DNA of 9,992 nt. Origin: Lachnospiraceae bacterium UBA3287. Lineage in GTDB: Bacteria > Bacillota > Clostridia > Lachnospirales > Lachnospiraceae. The notes beneath the pieces were generated by a model, which ran no database searches, was not told where the DNA came from, and worked only from the letters and a program-made list of their open reading frames with translations. The DNA lies in contig DETN01000009.1 of NCBI GenBank assembly GCA_002362155.1, forward strand, positions 1-9,992, read 5' to 3'. Made by a program: the position numbers and the translations under genes. Every line of letters begins with the position of its first letter. Position 1 is the stretch's first letter. Below, piece by piece: positions 6,018-9,992 of the stretch.

Positions 6018-6515
6018 TCAGCCGCCCACCCGGTTCATGTACTGGTCCCAGGAGACCGTGACGCTCTCAAAGGTGATGAGAAGTCCGTAGTTGTCCGTAT
6101 CCAGAACGTCGAAAAGATCCTCCCCCGGCGATTCGAATTCCAGGGCGTAGACCGTCTGCCCCTCTTCGAAATGGTCCTTTTCCACCTCGTAGAGATAGGC
6201 GTCCTTCAGAAGGCTGCCAAGATCTCTGACCTCTTCTGCCGTCAGTTCTCTGTCGGGCACCTCCTCTACCAGGACGTCGTCCGCCGTATAGCGCTTATAG
6301 CCTTCCTTCAGGGCCTTGAGGATCTTTACCCCTTCAAAAGAGATCACGGCCCTTCCCGCATAGCTGTCGAAGGGCTGGCGGTTCTGGCTGTTGCCCCTTT
6401 TTACGATCAGGGCCTCCGTCTCAAAGGTAAGAAGGGAATCCTTCAGGGCCGCGGACAGGACCCGGCAGTCCTGAAAGTCAAAATATTTAAGTTCATTCAC
6501 CGATTGGAATTTCAT
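6018..6515 (-). CDS. Conserved-looking hypothetical protein, 165 residues
   Basis: I cannot assign a function. The protein is soluble and acidic, with no signal peptide or membrane helix, and reads as alternating strands and helices: an opening ELKYFDFQDCRV (8-19), a beta stretch LLTFETEALIV (28-38), NSQNRQPFDSYAG (42-54), an acidic middle and a C-terminal strand YGLLITFESVTVSWDQYM. The ATG at 6515 is preferred because AGGTGA lies about six bases upstream; a GTG at 6524 has no properly spaced site. It overlaps the 3' end of the YihY gene by 23 bp, so translation is probably coupled. No strong terminator was seen in the AT-rich region after it. The coding call is firm. Confidence 0.8.
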   Translation of the reverse strand: MKFQSVNELKYFDFQDCRVLSAALKDSLLTFETEALIVKRGNSQNRQPFDSYAGRAVISFEGVKILKALKEGYKRYTADDVLVEEVPDRELTAEEVRDLGSLLKDAYLYEVEKDHFEEGQTVYALEFESPGEDLFDVLDTDNYGLLITFESVTVSWDQYMNRVGG

Positions 6516-7395
6516 CACTGTCACCTGCCCTGTGTTTTTTCATTTCGAAGAACTGAAGACGGAGCTTTTCGTTGATCTCCGCTCCGATCATGAGGATGTA
6601 GATGCTGAAGTAGAGCCAGAACATCATAAGGATGGGGGCCGTCAGGGACCCGTACATGGAAAACCCGTTGAAGCGGTTGATATAGACCGACAGCAGGTTG
6701 GAAAAGATGTACCAGCCCAGGCCGGAAAAGAAGCCGCCCGGCAGCTGCCAGAGAAAACGGATCTTCCGGTTGGGGAAGGCCTTGTACATGAGGGTAAAGA
6801 TCAGGGTCATGGCCGTGACCAGGATGCCGAACTTGATGCCCGAGGAAGCCAGATAAATGGGAATGCCCGGCGGCCTGTACCTGAGCAGAAGGCTGCGGAG
6901 GGTCTTCCAGAAGACGTTCATGCCCAGAAGGACCAGCAGGGCCACCGTGATCAGGGCCGTATAGAGAAGTGCCCAGAGCCGGACCACGAACCAGCCCCTG
7001 TGCCTTTCGGCGCTGCAGATATGGTCCAGTCCCGCAGTCAGGGAATGCATGGCCTTGGAGGCGGACCAGAAGGCCGCCAGCACCGTGAACCAGACCATCT
7101 GCACCTTGGAGGTGAAGAGCTCCTGCATGATCAGGTGGATGGGGCCCAGCAGGTAGTCGGGCGCCACGGCATCCACAGCCACCAGAAGGCTCTCCCTGGA
7201 GACAGGCAGGACCATCATCAGCTGCAGGAGCAGGATCATGAAGGGAAAAATGGACATGAGAAAGAAAAAGGCAGTCTGGGCCGCATAGGTCCCCACCTGG
7301 TCCAGGGCGCACTGGTTGATGATATCAAAACCAAAGGCCCCGAAAAACCTGATTTTTTTCACTATGCTTCCGGCTTCAGATTTTTTCCGTTCCAT
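6493..7395 (-). CDS. YihY/BrkB-family inner membrane protein
   Basis: A 300-residue multi-pass membrane protein with about six hydrophobic helices (near 42-62, 98-115, 137-160, 186-204, 220-240, 252-272). Family landmarks are AAQTAFFFLMSIFPF (38-52), SASKAMHSLTAGLDHI (111-126), YKAFPNRKIRF (204-214), PGGFFSGLGWYIFS (219-232) and YGSLTAPILMMFWLYFS (248-264) followed by GAEIN. The family was once misnamed ribonuclease BN; its true role is unsettled, with transport or envelope functions proposed. The start at 7395 has GGAAG six bases upstream; a GTG at 7428 would add 11 residues but has a badly spaced site. It is the first gene of a two-gene unit with the overlapping hypothetical gene. Confidence 0.9.
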   Translation of the reverse strand: MERKKSEAGSIVKKIRFFGAFGFDIINQCALDQVGTYAAQTAFFFLMSIFPFMILLLQLMMVLPVSRESLLVAVDAVAPDYLLGPIHLIMQELFTSKVQMVWFTVLAAFWSASKAMHSLTAGLDHICSAERHRGWFVVRLWALLYTALITVALLVLLGMNVFWKTLRSLLLRYRPPGIPIYLASSGIKFGILVTAMTLIFTLMYKAFPNRKIRFLWQLPGGFFSGLGWYIFSNLLSVYINRFNGFSMYGSLTAPILMMFWLYFSIYILMIGAEINEKLRLQFFEMKKHRAGDSDEIPIGE

Positions 7396-7452
7396 AGGAC
7401 ACTTCCGCTTTCCCTGCAAAGGCTTCACAAAGACATAAAGGCTTCCGTTCCC

Positions 7453-7461
7453 ATTATAACA
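7453..7461 (-). promoter_or_regulatory. Extended -10 promoter for the YihY gene
   Basis: The minus strand has TGTTATAAT: a perfect TATAAT (7458-7453) with TG one base upstream. No convincing -35 is present, which extended -10 promoters can tolerate. The start would be near 7446, giving a leader of about 50 nt. No terminator was found after the amylase gene, so read-through may add to expression. Confidence 0.5.
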
Positions 7462-7472
7462 TTTCCGCCCCT

Positions 7473-9119
7473 TTATTTGCTATATACGAAGGCAGCGACG
7501 CCGGAGTTGGGGCCAAGTTCCACAATGAGCTTTCCGTCCCGGATCTCCATGCTCTCGCACCCCTGGGTGCTTCCTTCTCCCTGCATGGGGGCTGCGCCGC
7601 ACTTTTCGGCCGCCCTGTTGTAAGCATCCTCCGAGGCGCGAAGGGCTTTTTCCACTTCCCGGAGAGAACTTTCCATCTGGTCTTTCAGGGAAGGGCCGTA
7701 GACATCGGCCTCCTTTGCCGCGGCGGCAGCGCCCTTTACGGACTTTGTCAGGTCCGCGGCCGCCTCCTTTAAGGCCTTCAGGCTGTCCACCAGGGCCTTC
7801 TTTTCCTCCTTCATCCGAAGGGCTCTCTTTTCGGCGGCGGCGCTCTTATCTTCCTCTGTCTCCTCCTGCAGGGTCAGGAGATTGACCGCCTCGGTGGCAT
7901 AAACGGGCAGAGGGATCTCCATCCGGACGCCCTGGTCGTCGTTGTTGAGAGCGGTGATCACGGCACGGCCGTTTAAGATCCTGGCAAATGCATACTGGCG
8001 GGTGGTCAGATGAAGCTCCTTGTATTCGCCCCAGGTCACCTCGGGGAACTGCTTTTTGATCCTGCCAAGGGCTTTGATCAGCCTGCACAGGGGCGCGTCC
8101 TCGGAAAAGTCGGAAAGCTTCAGGGCAGGGCGCAGGTTCCAGTCGGAGCCTCTCTGCTTGTCCCCGGGGATCCCGAATTCGGACCCGTAATACAGAGAGG
8201 GAATGCCGGGAACGGTATAGAGCAGCAGCATGACGTTGGACAGATGGGCCTTGTTGTTCAGCTTGGACCAGATCCTGGAAACGTCGTGGTTGTCCACGAA
8301 GGTATAGAGACGGATCCTGTCTCCCACGATCCCGTTCAGCCGCCTAATGGAGTGGGCGATCTCGAAATAGTTGTGGTCATTGTGGCCGGAATAGAGGCCC
8401 TTGTGCAGTTCATAGTTAGTCACGGAGTGGAGCATGCCCTGGTTGGCCCAGCGGGAATAATCCCCGTGGATCACTTCGCCCATGAGCCAGAATTCATTCT
8501 TTATGCTGTCGCAGACGCCCCGCAGATCTCTCATAAAGCCGAAATCCAGCACGTCCGCCGCGTCCAGACGGATCCCGTCGATATCGAACTCGCTGACCCA
8601 GAAGCGGACCGTATCAAAAAGGTACTCTCTCACTTCCCCGTTCCAGACATTGAGCTTGACCAGCATGTTGTGGCCGCCCCAGTTGGCGTAGGAAAAACCG
8701 TCGTTATATTCGTTGTTGCCCCAGAAGTTGACGTCGCAGTACCAGTTCCTGTAACGGGAGTTCTCCCGGTTGCGCTTCAGGTCCTGGAAGGCCCAGAAGC
8801 CCCGGCCCGTATGGTTGAAGACGCCGTCCACGATGACCTTGAGGCCCATGCCGTGGCAGTTCTTCACGAATTCTCTGAAGTCCGCATTGGTGCCCAGTCT
8901 CCTGTCCACCATGCGGTAGTCGTTTGTATCGTAGCCGTGGCTGCCCGATTCGAAAAGGGGGCCTATATAAATGGCGGTGCAGCCGATCCTGGCCGCATGG
9001 GCCGCCCATTCGTTTAAAATGTCAAAATGAGACCCGGCTTCGCCGTTGTTCTCGTGGGGGCAGCCGCACAGTCCCAGGGGATAAATATGATAGAATACTG
9101 CATTGTCATACCAAGCCAT
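7473..9119 (-). CDS. GH13 alpha-amylase-family glycosidase with a helical insert in the C-terminal domain
   Basis: A 548-residue enzyme expected to hydrolyse alpha-1,4-glucans or maltodextrins. It has no signal peptide, so it is probably cytoplasmic. The (beta/alpha)8 barrel covers about 5-365 and the four GH13 regions are intact: I DGVFNH (98-103), II GIRLD with R184 and nucleophile D186, III GEV with acid/base E215, IV FVDNHD with D279. HGYDTNDY (61-68) is also typical. No N-terminal CBM34 is present, unlike classic neopullulanases. The C-terminal beta domain is split: after AVNLLTLQEE (411-420) comes about 100 Ala/Lys/Glu-rich, helix-forming residues, and the final strands (IRDGKLIVEL ... 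GVAAFVYSK) resume near 526. The ATG at 9119 has GAGG nine bases upstream. It has its own promoter and no sugar transporter next to it. Exact specificity cannot be told. Confidence 0.92.
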   Translation of the reverse strand: MAWYDNAVFYHIYPLGLCGCPHENNGEAGSHFDILNEWAAHAARIGCTAIYIGPLFESGSHGYDTNDYRMVDRRLGTNADFREFVKNCHGMGLKVIVDGVFNHTGRGFWAFQDLKRNRENSRYRNWYCDVNFWGNNEYNDGFSYANWGGHNMLVKLNVWNGEVREYLFDTVRFWVSEFDIDGIRLDAADVLDFGFMRDLRGVCDSIKNEFWLMGEVIHGDYSRWANQGMLHSVTNYELHKGLYSGHNDHNYFEIAHSIRRLNGIVGDRIRLYTFVDNHDVSRIWSKLNNKAHLSNVMLLLYTVPGIPSLYYGSEFGIPGDKQRGSDWNLRPALKLSDFSEDAPLCRLIKALGRIKKQFPEVTWGEYKELHLTTRQYAFARILNGRAVITALNNDDQGVRMEIPLPVYATEAVNLLTLQEETEEDKSAAAEKRALRMKEEKKALVDSLKALKEAAADLTKSVKGAAAAAKEADVYGPSLKDQMESSLREVEKALRASEDAYNRAAEKCGAAPMQGEGSTQGCESMEIRDGKLIVELGPNSGVAAFVYSK

Positions 9120-9158
9120 CGTGTTTTACCTCGAATTTTCTGAATATTTTGCCTTACG

Positions 9159-9196
9159 CAGGTATAGATATGCAGGCACAGAGCCTATTATACCTG
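9159..9196. repeat. Inverted repeat overlapping the -10 box of the amylase promoter
   Basis: CAGGTATA (9159-9166) and TATACCTG (9189-9196) are perfect 8-bp arms with a 22-bp spacer, so arm centres are 30 bp apart, close to three helical turns. One arm covers part of the -10 box; the other lies about 15-20 bases into the transcript. The transcript would lack one arm, so a DNA-binding role is more likely than an RNA hairpin. Confidence 0.55.
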
Positions 9197-9215
9197 TAAG
9201 AGGGCCTTTTGGCAA
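9187..9215 (-). promoter_or_regulatory. Near-consensus promoter of the amylase gene
   Basis: Minus strand TTGCCA (9215-9210, five of six), a 17-bp spacer and a perfect TATAAT (9192-9187). The start is predicted near 9180, leaving a leader of about 60 nt. This is the best promoter in the window, so an unregulated gene would be strongly expressed; the overlapping inverted repeat suggests control. Confidence 0.75.
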
Positions 9216-9270
9216 ATCAGGAAGGGCCCCAGGGACAGCGCACAGGGAGGCGGAAAAAGCAAGGAAAGAC

Positions 9271-9301
9271 AAAGGGAAAGGGCGCCCCGCCCGGAGCGCC
9301 C
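9271..9301 (-). terminator. Intrinsic terminator after the larE-family gene
   Basis: On the minus strand GGGCGCTCC (9301-9293), loop GGGC, GGGGCGCCC (9288-9280) form nine pairs including one G-U, followed by TTTCCCTTT. The T-run is interrupted, so efficiency is uncertain. A weaker CGGGC/GCCCG hairpin and an AAAATTTTTT stretch lie a little earlier (about 9322-9350) and may contribute. Confidence 0.55.
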
Positions 9302-9362
9302 CCATTCATTCCTTATAAAAAATTTTCGTCCTCCGGGCTTACTCCGGCCCGTTTCCCCTTCC

Positions 9363-9992
9363 TTACCTGACGGCGGCCGCCTTTTCCTCTCCGGAAAGGG
9401 TCTCGTTCATGCTGCCGGTCCTGTAGCCCTCAAGGTCCAGGGTCACATAGGAAAAGCCGATCTTTTTAAAGCCTTCCGCTATGACCTTCCTGGTCTTTTC
9501 CTCTGCCAGAGACGCTATGTCCTCCGGCAGGGCCTCGATCCTGGCCATCCTTCCGTGGATCCTGACCCGCATCTGCTTCAGTCCCAGGCCAAGGAGCAGT
9601 TCTTCCGCCCGGTCCACCATCCCAAGCTTTTCCTCGTCGATGGTCTCTCCGTAGACGAAGCGGGAAGCCAGGCAGGCGTAGGAGGGCTTGTCCCAGGTGG
9701 GAAGGCCCAGCTCTCTGGACAGGAAGCGGATCTCCCTCTTGGTCAGGCCCGCCTCCCTTAAGGGGCTTCGGATCCCCAGCTCCCGGATGGCCCGAAGGCC
9801 CGGTCTGTAGTCTCCCATGTCATCCATGTTGGAGCCCTCGCAGATAAAGGCGGCGCCTTCCTGCAGGGCCCTTTCCTTCATGCCGGAGAAGATGGCCTTC
9901 TTGCAGATATAGCACCGGTCCGGGGGATTGTTCCTGAATTCCTCCATATGGAGGACCTGGGGCTCCAGAAGGACCTGGCGGATGCCCTCTGC
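9363..9992 (-). CDS. larE: LarE-family ATP-dependent sulfur transferase, 5' end off the window
   Basis: The frame is open from the window edge to the stop at 9363, giving 209 residues; the family is about 270, so the N-terminal PP-loop (SGGVDS-type) part lies outside. Family motifs are clear: NPPDRCYICKK (22-32 of the visible part), EGSNMDDMGDYRPG (52-65), SPLREAGLTK (76-85), DKPSYACLASRFVYG (101-115) and GYRTGSMNE near the C-terminus. LarE adenylates pyridinium-3,5-biscarboxylic acid mononucleotide and supplies sulfur for the nickel-pincer cofactor of lactate racemase and LarA-like enzymes. Three cysteines (C27, C30, C107 of the visible part) form a CxxC plus C pattern. larA, larB and larC are not in the window. 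A terminator and the amylase promoter follow, so it ends its transcription unit. Confidence 0.9.
   Translation of the reverse strand, partial: AEGIRQVLLEPQVLHMEEFRNNPPDRCYICKKAIFSGMKERALQEGAAFICEGSNMDDMGDYRPGLRAIRELGIRSPLREAGLTKREIRFLSRELGLPTWDKPSYACLASRFVYGETIDEEKLGMVDRAEELLLGLGLKQMRVRIHGRMARIEALPEDIASLAEEKTRKVIAEGFKKIGFSYVTLDLEGYRTGSMNETLSGEEKAAAVR

Noticed and set aside
5651..6061. Plus-strand open frame of 136 codons across the AT-rich island
   Set aside because: It overlaps the small minus-strand gene and the end of the 6018-6515 gene, is rich in Cys/Phe/His without pattern, and has no ribosome binding site.
7418..7445. Direct repeat AAAGGCTTC (7418-7426 and 7437-7445) in the YihY leader
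   Set aside because: Two 9-bp copies only, with no symmetry and no known regulator pattern; likely chance.
6532..9017. Two long plus-strand open frames opposite the YihY and amylase genes (6532-7623 and 8010-9017)
   Set aside because: Their composition is that of antisense shadows, and the minus-strand genes carry complete family motifs.
1..9992. tRNA, rRNA, CRISPR arrays, insertion sequences, phage genes or restriction/defence genes
   Set aside because: I looked on both strands and saw no cloverleaf, repeat-spacer array, transposase or defence-system motif.

Overview
The window looks like chromosome from a Gram-positive anaerobe of the Clostridia, most likely Lachnospiraceae-like. This is an inference from gene content (class B sortase, DacF-type carboxypeptidase, YlmH, a LarE-family protein, a VWA-like/DUF2201 protein), from purine-rich GGAGG-type ribosome binding sites and from moderately high G+C. 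No rRNA, tRNA, CRISPR array, insertion sequence or phage gene was seen. All genes except the sortase are on the minus strand.

Layout from left to right: (i) 1-3196 is a minus-strand operon read from a promoter at 3257-3285: a D-Ala-D-Ala carboxypeptidase, then a leucine-rich-repeat/ankyrin-like protein, then a putative metallopeptidase/VWA-like (DUF2201) protein that runs off the left edge. (ii) 3413-4219 is ylmH (S4 RNA-binding protein), ending in a hairpin terminator. (iii) 4220-4522 is a divergent intergenic region with four inverted repeats and the sortase promoter. (iv) 4523-5311 is a class B sortase on the plus strand with a strong terminator at 5334-5371. (v) 5372-6017 is an AT-rich island with one small gene of unknown function (5519-5746), preceded by a promoter, a 14-bp palindrome and a leader of roughly 180 nt. 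(vi) 6018-7395 holds a YihY/BrkB membrane protein and an overlapping unknown gene, read from an extended -10 promoter. (vii) 7473-9119 is a cytoplasmic GH13 alpha-glucan hydrolase with an unusual helical insert, behind a near-consensus promoter whose -10 lies in an inverted repeat. (viii) 9363-9992 is the C-terminal two thirds of a LarE-family sulfur transferase, followed by a terminator.

Most of this is housekeeping: cell-wall trimming, cell-wall protein anchoring, translation support, glucan use and cofactor synthesis. The parts that look less well described are the GH13 insert, the small gene in the AT-rich island with its promoter palindrome, the carboxypeptidase-LRR-VWA operon, and the palindrome-rich sortase upstream region.
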